This document shows positions 8,967 through 18,140 of a stretch of DNA of 64,000 nucleotides, in pieces. This DNA is from JAIEOG01 sp964519985 (GTDB lineage Bacteria > Bdellovibrionota > FAC87 > UBA2466). A program made the position numbers and the translations under genes. Within the stretch, counting starts at the first letter, position 1, and every line of letters starts with the position of its first letter. The stretch covers positions 1 through 64,000 of the forward strand of contig CAZFMF010000004.1 of the NCBI GenBank assembly GCA_964519985.1, in the 5' to 3' direction. The notes beneath the pieces were generated by a model. That model searched no databases. It was given only the letters and a program-made list of their open reading frames with translations, and was not told the DNA's origin.

Positions 8967-10014
8967 AGAGCGGTTGGAGCAGATTGATCCCTTTGATGGC
9001 GGGAATGAGTAAGCAGAGGCGCAGGTAGTTGGCGAGCGGAACATCCTTGGCGCGTCCCCCGGAGCGGCTCACGTGACGAAAGTACGTCCCTTCCTTTTTC
9101 TGGATCACAAACCCCTGATGGGAAATATTCATCTGGGTGCCGGCGATCTTCCAGCCTGGTCGCACCACATTGAGAATCGTGCCATTGGGGATTGCGGCGA
9201 GCAGGGCCGGATCCACCTGCACATCTTGAATGAGGTAGTGTAGGCGCAAATCGATCAAGGCATCGTGAATCTGCTTTTCGAAATCGTCCTCGGCTTGCGG
9301 TTGGCGATTCCGTTCTTCCCGTTTTACCCGCGCCAGCTCTTTTTCCTCCGCTTGTCGGCGCAGAGTTTCGGCTTCGGCGACGTCGGTATGGGTGATGAAC
9401 TTGGCGAGTGGGATGAAGGGCAGAGAGGGCGTCTGCGGGGCAAAGGCTTTACCCTCACCACGGAGCTGGGTGAGCAGTTTTGCGCGTTGGGCATCGTCGG
9501 CCCCCGGAACGCGAATCACCGCGGCTTCCAGTTTTTCAAACCACCCCCGTTTGTTGACGATCGCGTTCGCGCGTTCCATGCCCCACTTCACCCCGACTTC
9601 CTCGGTGATGTCGCGTACGACACCGAGGCGGGTATTGTGCGGGATCCAATCGGTGCAGGGAAAGTGATTGCGGGTAACGAAGCGGGGCTTATCCCCCTGG
9701 TAGCGAATGCGAGCGAGCTTTTTCGGAAACTCCTCTGGTTTTTGGCTGCCGGCCAGCGCGAGCATGGTTTCAACGTAAGTCATGCAGTCGAAGGCATCGA
9801 AGCGATAGAGCGGCCCGTGGTCGTAGGCGTCGTTACCGCCTTCGCCCAGCGGGGCGTCTTCGTAAGGGACACCCAAGAAGGACCGGCTGGCGCTATCCAC
9901 GCGATCGGCGGGCGTGGCGCCTTTGACCTTGCGCCAGGCCGCGGCAATGTCGTCCTCGGCCCGTACCGACGCGGCGGCGAACGCGATGAAGATGAAAGCG
10001 AGACGCAACCCCAT
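8965..10014 (-). CDS. Secreted DUF1460-family amidase-like protein
   Basis: A 349-residue protein with a signal peptide (cleavage near residue 19, after VRA). The central part has the DUF1460 pattern: PLGEGG, then LYRFDAFDCMTYVETMLALA with likely catalytic Cys77, and RNHFPCTDWIPHN with the accompanying His. DUF1460 proteins share the NlpC/P60 cysteine-peptidase fold and are thought to act as N-acetylmuramoyl-L-alanine amidases on cell-wall fragments. A charged coiled segment (about 225-250) is inserted before the C-terminal part. Site of action is likely the periplasm or outside the cell. Monocistronic, with GAGAG before the start. Confidence 0.75.
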   Translation of the reverse strand: MGLRLAFIFIAFAAASVRAEDDIAAAWRKVKGATPADRVDSASRSFLGVPYEDAPLGEGGNDAYDHGPLYRFDAFDCMTYVETMLALAGSQKPEEFPKKLARIRYQGDKPRFVTRNHFPCTDWIPHNTRLGVVRDITEEVGVKWGMERANAIVNKRGWFEKLEAAVIRVPGADDAQRAKLLTQLRGEGKAFAPQTPSLPFIPLAKFITHTDVAEAETLRRQAEEKELARVKREERNRQPQAEDDFEKQIHDALIDLRLHYLIQDVQVDPALLAAIPNGTILNVVRPGWKIAGTQMNISHQGFVIQKKEGTYFRHVSRSGGRAKDVPLANYLRLCLLIPAIKGINLLQPL

Positions 10015-10119
10015 ACTCTCGATTCGGCATTTGGACGCGGGAAGGTGAGGGGTGGGTAAGCTACCGTAACCTATCGATTTTCCAGCTTTTCATTGAGGCT
10101 CAGCCCGGTTTTCATTATA

Positions 10120-11049
10120 ATGCGGCGCATTATGTGGTTGGGATTGTGGGGTTCTTTTCTTTTATTGGCGGGTCCGGTTTACGCGTTGGCCCCCACGGTT
10201 ATTGAAAGCTCCGTCACCACCCGCAGCGGATTGCGTTGCCGCACCCAACTGGAACTCCCCGCGCAAGACTCAGTTGACTCGATTCTCTTTTTTCTTTACG
10301 GCACTGGGACCTACTCGGTGGGTGAGGGGACCAATCCAGTGGCGCGGCCCTTTCTGGCCGGACACAGTGCCGTCTTGAGCTTCGATAAACCCGGAATCGC
10401 GTTCACGTCCGACGGAGTCCAAGTCGATTGGGAACTCTTCGCCAAACATCGTCCGCAAGATCTAGTGGACTGCGCCGAGGGGGCCATGGAGTGGGTCTCC
10501 AAGAAGTATCCCGACGCTCGGTGGATCGTGATGGGGCATAGCGCGGGGGCCGCGACGGCGGTTGACACTCTGCTCGCCGCATCCGAAAAGCGCGCCGCTG
10601 CTCTCGAGCGGATCGATGGCGTGATCTTGCACGCACCTCCACTCATCGCATGGGATCGGATCGTGAGTTTGCAAATGGAACGGATGAAATCCGAAAGGCG
10701 GAAACAGTTTACCGATGCGTTCACCGGTCGGAATGCGGCTTTCTTTCTGCGTCCCGAAAATGGGGCGATCCCGCTCGCGTTTCATGAAGCGATGATGGCT
10801 ACCGAAGCGCTGTCCAATCGGATACAACGCTTGGTCAAGCAAACGTCGCCGACATTTTATGTTTTGCAGGGAGAGTCAGACACCCAGTGCCGCTCCGAGG
10901 ACGCTCGGGACTGCGAGCCTCAGTTCCATTCAACGCGGGTCCGCTTTGCCTACTACGATGGGGAGCACAGCTACAATTCCGCGGCGGTTGAGAAACTCAT
11001 TCAGGAAATTGACGACTGCTTACTCAAACGGCATTTCACCGGAGGCTAA
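10120..11049 (+). CDS. Secreted alpha/beta hydrolase
   Basis: Start set at ATG 10120, giving a signal peptide MRRIMWLGLWGSFLLLAGPVYALA; a TTG at 10093 is a weaker alternative. The product of about 309 residues has the alpha/beta hydrolase nucleophile elbow GHSAG in the segment RWIVMGHSAGAATAV, with a possible catalytic His late in the protein (YYDGEHSYN). The substrate is unknown; the family includes esterases, lipases and peptidases. Expected location is the periplasm or outside. Its 3' end overlaps the convergent thioredoxin-like gene by 30 bp. Confidence 0.75.
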   Translation: MRRIMWLGLWGSFLLLAGPVYALAPTVIESSVTTRSGLRCRTQLELPAQDSVDSILFFLYGTGTYSVGEGTNPVARPFLAGHSAVLSFDKPGIAFTSDGVQVDWELFAKHRPQDLVDCAEGAMEWVSKKYPDARWIVMGHSAGAATAVDTLLAASEKRAAALERIDGVILHAPPLIAWDRIVSLQMERMKSERRKQFTDAFTGRNAAFFLRPENGAIPLAFHEAMMATEALSNRIQRLVKQTSPTFYVLQGESDTQCRSEDARDCEPQFHSTRVRFAYYDGEHSYNSAAVEKLIQEIDDCLLKRHFTGG

Positions 11050-12114
11050 GACTTTGCGGGTGAGACTGTCTCCATTCTTTGTAAACTTAACGACCTGAGG
11101 AAAACCGCCTCCGCCCTTGAAGCCCCGGATTCCTTCGGGCAGGCTGGTTCGGTAAGACGGTACTTGGACCAAATATAGCTTCACCCCTTCCGGAGTTCGC
11201 TTCGTCCCGGCCGCCAATTGGCTCTTGATATTTTGGCAGGGGCCGCAGTCATCGGCGGAGAAAAGGACCCAGGCCTCTTGTTCGGGAGCCGCTTTGAACT
11301 TGGCCTCAAAATCACTTTTCGAAAAAACAGACTCGCCCACTCCCGTCGTGCCGCTTGAAGATTTAGCTACGGAGCTAACGGGTTCGGTTTTTTTCAGGTC
11401 TTCTTCATGCACCATGAGTTTCTTAATTCCCTCCGGCGCCTCCATGGCTCCCAGCTCCTCATTCACGATTGAACACTTACCTTCTCTCGAACAAACTCCG
11501 TCGGTCCATTTCGATGGATCTTCGTAGAAAGATTCCAGCTGCTCGAACGAGGGTTTGGTTGCGGGAGCATCGGGTCGCCCCCCATCAAACGGCAACCCGC
11601 CCGCGGAAAGCCCACCGTCGCCGTGGCTGCCCGTTTTTATTTTTGGAATGCCGGCCAAAAAAGGATGATGGAGCGCCTTCTTTTCTTCCTCACTCATTGC
11701 CGAAGGGAGAGTGAGATCAAAGTAACGTTTCAGGTACAGCTTCGTGTAATCCGTCTTGGGGTAGCGCTGGATGAGGTACCAGGCCAAATCTCGAAGCGCT
11801 TGTTTTTGCAGTGGGTCCTTTTCCGAAAGCTCTTTTCCATTCATCAATACTTTTCCCTCAACGGGATCTAGTCGGAGCAGTTTAGAGTTGCCCCCAGCGC
11901 GGTCATACAAGCTAAGTCCACCCTGGGCCTCGAGAAGTAGGGGGGTATTGGCGAGGTGTTTTCCCCCCATTTTAAGAATCGGCTTGGTACCTAGCGCGCC
12001 CAGACTCTCATCCGCCGGGGTGGGTTTAGGAACAAACCCCAACTCCTTTTTGGGTTGCTGGGCTTGAACCATAAAACTAGCGGCAAGTGCAAAAACGGCG
12101 ATGAGTTTTTTCAT
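11020..12114 (-). CDS. Secreted protein with C-terminal thioredoxin fold (CGPC)
   Basis: A 364-residue protein with a signal peptide (MKKLIAVFALAASFMVQAQ). About 240 residues of unrecognised sequence come first, with a Gly/Ser-rich linker near 175-185. The C-terminal 100 residues look like a thioredoxin fold: EAWVLFSADDCGPCQNIK with the redox pair Cys290 and Cys293, followed by a GGFPQVVKF segment equivalent to the cis-Pro loop. It is probably a periplasmic thiol-disulphide protein, with the N-terminal part perhaps giving specificity. No Dsb partner lies nearby. Confidence 0.7.
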   Translation of the reverse strand: MKKLIAVFALAASFMVQAQQPKKELGFVPKPTPADESLGALGTKPILKMGGKHLANTPLLLEAQGGLSLYDRAGGNSKLLRLDPVEGKVLMNGKELSEKDPLQKQALRDLAWYLIQRYPKTDYTKLYLKRYFDLTLPSAMSEEEKKALHHPFLAGIPKIKTGSHGDGGLSAGGLPFDGGRPDAPATKPSFEQLESFYEDPSKWTDGVCSREGKCSIVNEELGAMEAPEGIKKLMVHEEDLKKTEPVSSVAKSSSGTTGVGESVFSKSDFEAKFKAAPEQEAWVLFSADDCGPCQNIKSQLAAGTKRTPEGVKLYLVQVPSYRTSLPEGIRGFKGGGGFPQVVKFTKNGDSLTRKVLASGEMPFE

Positions 12115-12237
12115 TTGAGAAATAGTTTACCAGGTGGCGGCCATAAAAAAACGTCGAGTCGTGGCGCAGGGAGTCGCAGTTGACCGGCTGGCAGTTTTCC
12201 CCCCTCCCGAAGCGATTTGTGGTACTCCACAGCCACC

Positions 12238-13620
12238 GTGCGATTCGAAGAACTTCCTCTGACTCCCGCTTTACTCGGCGTCATCGCCGAAATGGGCTAC
12301 GCCGAGCTGACTCCGGTGCAAGCGCGTACCATTCCCGTGCTGCTCGAAGGGAAAGACGTCATTGGGCAAGCGAAAACCGGCAGCGGGAAGACCGCCGCCT
12401 TCGCGATCGGCCTGCTGGAAAACGTCGATATGGGCGCCCGGAGCATTCAGGCTTTGGCGCTTTGCCCAACGCGAGAGCTGGTGAACCAGGTCGCGGAACA
12501 GATCCGCAAGCTCGGTCGCTATCGCCCCAATCTCCAAGTCCGCACGCTATACGGTGGCCGCCCCGCGGGTTTCGAGCGCCGTTCGATGGAGCACGGGGTG
12601 CACGTCATTGTCGGCACTCCCGGTCGCATCTTGGATCACCTGGGACGCGGGTCCCTCGACTTTTCTCAAGTGAAAAATGTGGTCTTGGACGAAGCCGACC
12701 GAATGTTGGATATGGGCTTTCGCGAGAAGATCGAAGCCATTCTCACCGCCACTCCGAAATCCCGACAAACGGCGCTCTTTTCCGCCACCTTTCCTCGGAC
12801 GATTGAATCATTGTGTCGTCGCTACCAAAACTCTCCGGTGCATATCGTCGTAGAAACACCGGCCTCGGAAATGCCCGAGATCGAGCAACGCTTCTACCGC
12901 TGCAACCAGGATGGGAAAGTGGCGGCCTTGGTAGCTTTGCTCCTGGCACAGCGCTTGGAATCGGCCTTGATCTTTTGCAATCTGAAGGTGCGGGTGGATG
13001 AGTTGGCGACCGCGCTGACCGGAGCGGGTTTGAGCGCGGATCGCATTCACGGCGATCTCGAACAGCACGAACGCGAACGCGTGATGGCCAAGTTCCGCAA
13101 TCAAAGCACGCGGGTGCTGATTGCCACCGACGTCGCGGGGCGCGGGATCGATATCGCGGGTCTAGACGCCGTTATTAACTTCGATCTGCCCTCGGAAGTG
13201 GAACAGTACATCCATCGCATCGGGCGAACCGGTCGGGCGGGTCGCCGTGGGTTAGCGGTGAGTTTGGTGACCGACGCGGAAGGCCCGAAGCTTGACCGGT
13301 TGCGCGAAAGCATGGGCATTGCCATCGAAATTCAGCCCGCGCATTTACTCCTCGCGCAAAAAACCACGGCGCTCGTGGCATCCACGCCCATGGTCACCCT
13401 CTCGATCCTCGGCGGACGGAAAAACAAACTGCGACCCGGCGATATTTTGGGGGCAATCACCGGCGACGCTGGCTTACCCGGTGAGTGCGTCGGGAAAATT
13501 GAAATTCAAGATCGTGTTTCGTTCGTGGCCCTGGCCCGACCTTCCGCCCAAGCCGCCTATGCGTTTTTCCAACGCGGCAAAATCAAGGGGCGTCGTTTTC
13601 AAGTGGAATGGGTGAAATAA
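12238..13620 (+). CDS. dbpA: ATP-dependent RNA helicase DbpA
   Basis: A DEAD-box helicase of about 460 residues. Motifs in order: Q-motif LTPVQARTIP, Walker A AKTGSGKT, PTREL, DEADRMLDMGF, SAT in LFSATFP, then HGDLEQHERERV, ATDVAGRGIDI and HRIGRTGRAG. The C-terminal 75 residues (GGRKNKLRPGDILGAITGD through GKIKGRRFQVEWVK) match the DbpA RNA-binding domain, which recognises hairpin 92 of 23S rRNA, so the role is large-subunit ribosome assembly. The start is uncertain: GTG 12238 begins directly before the conserved F-x-E-L start, and TTG 12217 is also possible; neither has a clear ribosome site. Confidence 0.92.
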   Translation: MRFEELPLTPALLGVIAEMGYAELTPVQARTIPVLLEGKDVIGQAKTGSGKTAAFAIGLLENVDMGARSIQALALCPTRELVNQVAEQIRKLGRYRPNLQVRTLYGGRPAGFERRSMEHGVHVIVGTPGRILDHLGRGSLDFSQVKNVVLDEADRMLDMGFREKIEAILTATPKSRQTALFSATFPRTIESLCRRYQNSPVHIVVETPASEMPEIEQRFYRCNQDGKVAALVALLLAQRLESALIFCNLKVRVDELATALTGAGLSADRIHGDLEQHERERVMAKFRNQSTRVLIATDVAGRGIDIAGLDAVINFDLPSEVEQYIHRIGRTGRAGRRGLAVSLVTDAEGPKLDRLRESMGIAIEIQPAHLLLAQKTTALVASTPMVTLSILGGRKNKLRPGDILGAITGDAGLPGECVGKIEIQDRVSFVALARPSAQAAYAFFQRGKIKGRRFQVEWVK

Positions 13621-13628
13621 CCGGTGGC

Positions 13629-14273
13629 CTACTGAACGGCCAAGCGTTCGTACCGGCATGTGTTGCCTTGATTTTCGGCCTCGCGCAACGAGCGTGCAAT
13701 CACCATCGATGCGTAGATATCCACCTTGCCATGGACTTTGGCGAGTTTGGCTTCCCGCTCGTTTGCGACCCTTAGGATGATCAGAATTTGGTCGCGTAAT
13801 CGGTCCGCCCGGGGAAGAATTTCCTCCAAAACTACGGCGGCCCCGGCGCGGAGATCCCCCTCGTCGCTTTGAAGGAGCGCTTCTACCCGACCTAAGAGTT
13901 CCCATGCATGCTCGTACTGCCCGTTGTCGACGTAGCGAACGAAAACATCCACCACCTGATTTCGTGCATCGCCTTCCAGCTGCTGAGTCGTCTCAACGGT
14001 CTTCATGGTCGGCTCGTCTTCCGGCGGAAGCGCCCACGCCGACGTTCCAAAAAAACGCAGAAAGAAATGATCGCCCACCGTCTCACGCGGGGAGGATTTA
14101 CAAGTCCACTGCCAGTCTACACCCGCACGGGGGGTCGAGATGGTGCGTCGATAGTATGAGCAGCGGTGCGTGAACCCCTTCGCGCCGATAAACTTCAAGA
14201 GCTCGTCGACCGCTGGGTCCATCCAATCGCAAGCCTTCTGGAAGCCTAAGACTAAGGACTCATGGGATGCCAT
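13629..14273 (-). CDS. Hypothetical protein
   Basis: A protein of about 214 residues, start taken at ATG 14273 (MASHESLVLGF); a TTG two codons upstream is an alternative and no ribosome site is visible. There is no signal peptide. The second half (from about residue 90) is predicted helical, with heptad-like Leu/Val spacing, and contains no catalytic motif I know. It converges on dbpA with only 8 bp between the stop codons. Confidence 0.55.
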   Translation of the reverse strand: MASHESLVLGFQKACDWMDPAVDELLKFIGAKGFTHRCSYYRRTISTPRAGVDWQWTCKSSPRETVGDHFFLRFFGTSAWALPPEDEPTMKTVETTQQLEGDARNQVVDVFVRYVDNGQYEHAWELLGRVEALLQSDEGDLRAGAAVVLEEILPRADRLRDQILIILRVANEREAKLAKVHGKVDIYASMVIARSLREAENQGNTCRYERLAVQ

Positions 14274-14360
14274 AACCAAAATTCATGAAGTCATGAAATC
14301 TATTCATTTTACTCGCAGAGGCGAGTCTCCGAATCTGCGGACATCGAGATTGGAGACAAA

Positions 14361-14852
14361 ATGAAAAAACAACGTAACGCTCTATTCACCCTAACGATGA
14401 TCCTCTCTTTCCCAACGTTTGCGGCGGACTTTTCAAGGTTTGCGGGCGAGTGGGTCGGCGACTGTTCGGCTCCCGGAGTGAGTCAGCCCTATGAGCGAGA
14501 ATTTGGGATCCAATGCGTTGGGACAGGCTGTCAAAGCATTCGTTGGCAAGGGGGATATATTCCCTCCTTTACAATCACCGACGGCGCGACGCTGCTTCAC
14601 ACCGAGAGCCGTACCGACTCCGCCGGACGGCATGACTACTTCGCGGGCCAAATCTATCAAGATAAAACCGATCCGAAACAAATGAACATGCTTTGGGTGG
14701 AACTGGGGATGAATTTTTCTACGTCCGCCCACTTCCGCAAAACCGCCATCCAATTCGAAGCCCAGGATGACGGCACACTCACGCTGGAAGTCACAAAGGA
14801 AACCACGAATCGGTACCACCGCGATATTAAGTGCCTACTTAAAAGAAAGTAA
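14361..14852 (+). CDS. Small secreted protein of unknown function
   Basis: A 163-residue protein with signal peptide MKKQRNALFTLTMILSFPTFAA and a GGAG ribosome site in front of the ATG. The mature part starts FSRFAGEWVGDCSAPGVS, a layout seen in lipocalin-like small beta-barrel proteins (G-x-W near the start), and holds four Cys that may form two disulphides. The lipocalin comparison is only a guess. It precedes the tRNA-Arg gene on the opposite strand. Confidence 0.65.
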   Translation: MKKQRNALFTLTMILSFPTFAADFSRFAGEWVGDCSAPGVSQPYEREFGIQCVGTGCQSIRWQGGYIPSFTITDGATLLHTESRTDSAGRHDYFAGQIYQDKTDPKQMNMLWVELGMNFSTSAHFRKTAIQFEAQDDGTLTLEVTKETTNRYHRDIKCLLKRK

Positions 14853-14926
14853 AATCGAGTGAGACAGGTCGGCCACCTCGCGGTTGCTCGTGAGAGTACA
14901 CCGTGCCCACTTTCACTGCGTTCAAG

Positions 14927-15000
14927 TGGGCCCAGTTGGGATTGAACCAACAACCCCCAGATTAGAAATCTGGTGCTCTATCCGATTGAGCTATGGGCCC
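14927..15000 (-). tRNA. tRNA-Arg(UCU)
   Basis: Read on the minus strand the gene starts GGGCCCATAGCTC and ends TGGGCCC plus discriminator A. The acceptor stem GGGCCCA pairs perfectly with TGGGCCC, the anticodon stem CCAGA/TCTGG encloses the loop TTTCTAA (anticodon TCT, reading AGA and AGG), and the T loop is TTCAATC. The length is 74 nt. CCA is not encoded and must be added after transcription. Confidence 0.95.
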
Positions 15001-15022
15001 GTTAGTGAAAACGAGTGCTAGA

Positions 15023-15051
15023 TTCATAGACTACTGGCGGTGGGTCCTCAA
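15023..15051 (-). promoter_or_regulatory. Candidate promoter for tRNA-Arg
   Basis: On the minus strand, TTGAGG (15051-15046) and TATGAA (15028-15023) are separated by 17 bp and end about 22 nt before the tRNA 5' end. Both boxes match the sigma-70 consensus in 4 of 6 positions. Just upstream, a perfect 7-bp hairpin (CGGCACC and GGTGCCG, 15064-15081) of unknown role lies between this promoter and the divergent lipoprotein gene. Confidence 0.4.
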
Positions 15052-15212
15052 GTTCAACGCCCTCGGCACCATCGGGTGCCGATGTCCGACATATATTTTC
15101 GTCAGATATACTTTATAAAACAGATAGTTAGACGGTTAACACCCTCTTAATACCCGACCTATTCTGTCTTTAAATTCTCGCGATACAGTTTAGCTGAGAT
15201 AAAGGAGCACGT

Positions 15213-15935
15213 ATGTTGAACTCTCGGTTGGTCAGATGGTCAGTACTTTTGTTTTTACTCCTCTTGGCGAACGCTTGCGGAAGCGATATAGCCCCCGAAG
15301 GTGAACTAGCGGGTAGCGCGGGAGGCGCGTCCGCAGCGATCGCCTACGACGAGGCGCAAAGCAGTGCGTCCGAAGTCACTTCTGAAGGGATTGGGGAAAC
15401 TCGAGCCGCCGCAGAAATCACTATTCTTGGAACAACCCTCGTCAACTCAGCAGGCGATCCTCAATATGCTCAAATCCCCGAAGTGGGGGAAGTCAGCGGT
15501 CAAGATGTTACCTTCTTGCTGACAACAGGGGTCTACCGCGTCACCAACTCGGTAGGCGAATTTGGTAGCTTCATTATCGGAGGCACGGGCGAGCTGATTG
15601 CGACGACTGGGGCCTTAGTGAATATCGGAAATACCGTCTCTTTTGACCGAAATCTTCTGGTACCAGTAAGTTTGTTGCGTTCAGACATTCACTCCACAGG
15701 ACGGCCACAAGACGCTCTGCTGGCCAATGTCGACATCGTGCGGCCACGTGGGAATGTTGTCTATTACCTGCCGGAAGGACCGGGTTTTTATTCTGTAGAT
15801 GCTTATGAGCAACCTCAGGGCCAGAATCCGGGTGGTTACAGCCACACGCACGGAACGTTCAAAGTAGGAGGAATGGTTTCCGAAGCGACTGGGGTGCTGC
15901 GAGTCGCTGGCAATGATGTTCATTTTGATCTGTAA
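15213..15935 (+). CDS. Lipoprotein with two tandem beta-rich repeats
   Basis: A 240-residue protein with a lipoprotein signal (lipobox ANAC, Cys22) and an AAAGGAG ribosome site. An Ala/Gly/Glu/Ser-rich linker follows to about residue 70. The rest is two similar units of about 80 residues: each has a strand like VTFLLTTGVYRV or VVYYLPEGPGFYSV, then a Gly-rich turn, then an FxVGG or FIIGG segment, and ends G-N-x-V-x-F-D. This duplication implies a small repeated beta domain displayed at the cell surface or periplasm. No named family is recognised. Confidence 0.7.
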   Translation: MLNSRLVRWSVLLFLLLLANACGSDIAPEGELAGSAGGASAAIAYDEAQSSASEVTSEGIGETRAAAEITILGTTLVNSAGDPQYAQIPEVGEVSGQDVTFLLTTGVYRVTNSVGEFGSFIIGGTGELIATTGALVNIGNTVSFDRNLLVPVSLLRSDIHSTGRPQDALLANVDIVRPRGNVVYYLPEGPGFYSVDAYEQPQGQNPGGYSHTHGTFKVGGMVSEATGVLRVAGNDVHFDL

Positions 15936-15996
15936 ACCAGAATCAGGCGGCGATTTTGGCGGGGACCGATTGCTTAATGGGCAGATGACGGCACAC

Positions 15997-16188
15997 TTAC
16001 ACCCTCGATCTGGACGACCTTCCGCCGCAGGAATGACAAAAAACCCGCAAAGCCTTGCGAAGGCCGAGCGTTTTTGGGACGAAATCGGTCATCCCCGCTT
16101 CACGGCATTTTTCTTTTTGATTGGATGACGCGGTGAGAGCGATGACGGGAACAAAACGCCGCGTCGAAGACATCCCAACTGGGCCCAT
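15997..16188 (-). pseudogene. Remnant of a response-regulator receiver domain
   Basis: A 63-codon minus-strand frame contains VPVIALTASSNQKEKCREAG followed by MTDFVPKTL. This matches the C-terminal third of a receiver domain: the beta4 strand with the conserved Thr, the EKC-x-EAGM helix and the beta5 Lys of the usual D-[FY]-[LV]-x-KP motif. The N-terminal part with the phosphoacceptor Asp, and any output or kinase domain, are missing, and the tail reads into unrelated sequence. It appears to be a decayed fragment between the lipoprotein and TetR genes. Confidence 0.55.
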
Positions 16189-16215
16189 TTGTGTCCCACC
16201 CTCGACCGCCCCAAG

Positions 16216-16857
16216 TTACTCGCTAGCTTTCGGATCTCCCCGCCTCGCCATTTCTAGACACAGCCGGCTCACTCGCCCAGCCACCTCGGCCAGAGGTTCG
16301 CCGCCATTCTCCGTAACAGCGGCCACGAGCCAGCCTGCGATGAAGTTTTGAATATCCTTAGCTACGCGCCGGGCTTTTGCGCCTTTGAGATAACCTAGGT
16401 TCTCCACCATCTGGGTCACTCGGTCTGTTCCTGTCTGCACCAGGGCCGTGTTCATTTTGCGAAACTTCGCCGAAACTCCGCAGTAGTAGAAAAAGAAAAG
16501 CCAAACCACGGCATGTTCGCGCTTAGCTTCTACCCATTGAAAGGTCGCTTTCACATATCCGACTAACTGCTCTTCCGGATCATTGCTATGGCGCAAGGGC
16601 TTGATGGCATCTTCCTGGAAGCTGCGCCGAATGTGGTGAATGACCGCTTCCGCCAGCTTGTCACTGTTGACGAAGTAATGGATGATCAGCGGCCGGCTTA
16701 TTCCACATATTTTCGCAAGCTTGTTGAGCGTGGTTTTTTCAATCCCAATACGTGCGTAACTTTTAATGGCTGCTTCGAGAATCTGCTGCTGTCGCCGCTC
16801 TGACTTGCGTATGGGCGCTGGCGGCAGCGTTTTAAAAAGGCGATCCTCGGGTTTCAT
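16216..16857 (-). CDS. TetR-family transcriptional regulator
   Basis: A 213-residue cytoplasmic regulator. The N-terminal TetR helix-turn-helix is clear: QILEAAIKSYARIGIEKTTL, then NKLAKICGISRPLIIHYF (residues about 25-68). The C-terminal ligand-binding region is helical and aromatic-rich (WLFFFYYCG). It is divergently placed from the secreted-protein gene at 16930, with 72 bp between the starts, so autoregulation and control of that gene are the simplest expectation. The ligand is unknown. Confidence 0.88.
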   Translation of the reverse strand: MKPEDRLFKTLPPAPIRKSERRQQQILEAAIKSYARIGIEKTTLNKLAKICGISRPLIIHYFVNSDKLAEAVIHHIRRSFQEDAIKPLRHSNDPEEQLVGYVKATFQWVEAKREHAVVWLFFFYYCGVSAKFRKMNTALVQTGTDRVTQMVENLGYLKGAKARRVAKDIQNFIAGWLVAAVTENGGEPLAEVAGRVSRLCLEMARRGDPKASE

Positions 16858-16929
16858 AAGCGGCGCAATCTAGCCTGGAACGCTGGGGGGGACAACCTAG
16901 TAGACATGAATTTTTCAATCCGCTAAACG

Positions 16930-18054
16930 ATGTCGATGCTATTCGGGAAGTTATTTATCGTCTCGATTGTGCTTCTAGCGGCCGTCCCTGCCTGGGGCGG
17001 GTACAATCCATGCCCCGACAATATTCTGCTCAACAGCGACGGTGGGGTGGAGTACGAGCAAATGCCTTCCGGGAGTTACCCGATCCTACGTGTTGGGGAC
17101 AGCTGGATTCTGGCTCAGACGCGGCTCTTTCTGTCGGAAAAACAGGTCACCGAGATTACCCAGACAGTGAGCGTGCCGGTTTCGGAGGCCCAGTATTCCG
17201 AGAGGGACTTGGCGGATGGTCAGTCTCGCCTGCGCAACCATGTGGAGAACCTCACCGACTTTGCGCTCTTCCACGAGGCCAAACGCCGTCCGTGGCCGCC
17301 GCAAACGTTCGATCGGCTAATGGGGTTCGCCGGTAAATATGCACCCCGCAGCGTCTACCAGGCCACCTATGTTCGGGTTGCTCAAGATACCAAGGGAAGT
17401 CTCACCAGCACCCTGCGTATCACGCGTTGTCCCCATACCGGAACTCTCATGGCGACCCGGGACGGGTTGACCTACGTTCCCCAACACGTGTGGCAGGGGC
17501 CGACGGAAGAATTTCTTGGCGGGATGCTCCTTCGGAACACTTGCACTTTGGGCCCAGTTGATTTTCAAGGGCAGGGGAACACGCGCTATGCTGGTGGTGA
17601 AAACGAGGACGTGGGCACATACGCTATCGAGCGGTGTTACAATCGCGCGGCCTTTGGCGAGCAGCTCTTGCACTTAAATATTCTGCTGAGCCAAGATCAA
17701 TTGCCCGACCTGTTCATTGCCGAGGGCGCGCCCCCGGTAGCCCCCACCGAAAGGCTTGATTTCAGCCTCTGCGGGCGGACGCTCAACACCTTCGGCGATG
17801 ACACGTCGGAACGCCTTTACGCACCCCTCACCTTCCGGGTGTATGACTCGCGAAAATTTCTGAACGATTATTCGCTCGAAAAAGGGCAGGCAATCCCGCG
17901 GAATGGAGTGAACTGGCGGGCGCTCAGCACAAACCAATTGCGGTTCGCAGAGGTGACGGACCTCCTAGTAGAACAGCAACGCTGGACTCCTGCCCAGCTT
18001 CAAGCATACCAACGTCGTTTCGAGTGGGTACGCACCCGACCTCCTGGATATTGA
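16930..18054 (+). CDS. Secreted protein of unknown function
   Basis: A 374-residue protein with a signal peptide (MSMLFGKLFIVSIVLLAAVPAWGG). The mature protein has about six Cys, suggesting disulphides, and the rest is mixed alpha/beta with no motif I recognise. It is divergent from the TetR gene and is followed 86 bp later by another secreted unknown in the same direction. If the TetR protein controls it, it may respond to an external compound; that is inference from position only. Confidence 0.7.
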   Translation: MSMLFGKLFIVSIVLLAAVPAWGGYNPCPDNILLNSDGGVEYEQMPSGSYPILRVGDSWILAQTRLFLSEKQVTEITQTVSVPVSEAQYSERDLADGQSRLRNHVENLTDFALFHEAKRRPWPPQTFDRLMGFAGKYAPRSVYQATYVRVAQDTKGSLTSTLRITRCPHTGTLMATRDGLTYVPQHVWQGPTEEFLGGMLLRNTCTLGPVDFQGQGNTRYAGGENEDVGTYAIERCYNRAAFGEQLLHLNILLSQDQLPDLFIAEGAPPVAPTERLDFSLCGRTLNTFGDDTSERLYAPLTFRVYDSRKFLNDYSLEKGQAIPRNGVNWRALSTNQLRFAEVTDLLVEQQRWTPAQLQAYQRRFEWVRTRPPGY

Positions 18055-18140
18055 CACAAGTGTAAATTTTAGATTGACGCGGTTTTGCATTATCGGTAGT
18101 TCCCATTTTCAGAAGGAGACGGCTTTCGCCGGAAGGGAAT

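Noticed and set aside
12180..12806. Long second-frame ORF over dbpA
   Set aside because: Arg/Ser-rich translation with no signal; it is a shadow of the high-GC helicase gene.
14927..15000. tRNA-Arg as an integration (att) site for a mobile element
   Set aside because: No integrase, no phage genes and no repeat of the tRNA 3' end were found nearby.
15064..15081. 7-bp hairpin as a terminator
   Set aside because: It lies upstream of both flanking genes and has no T run on either strand.
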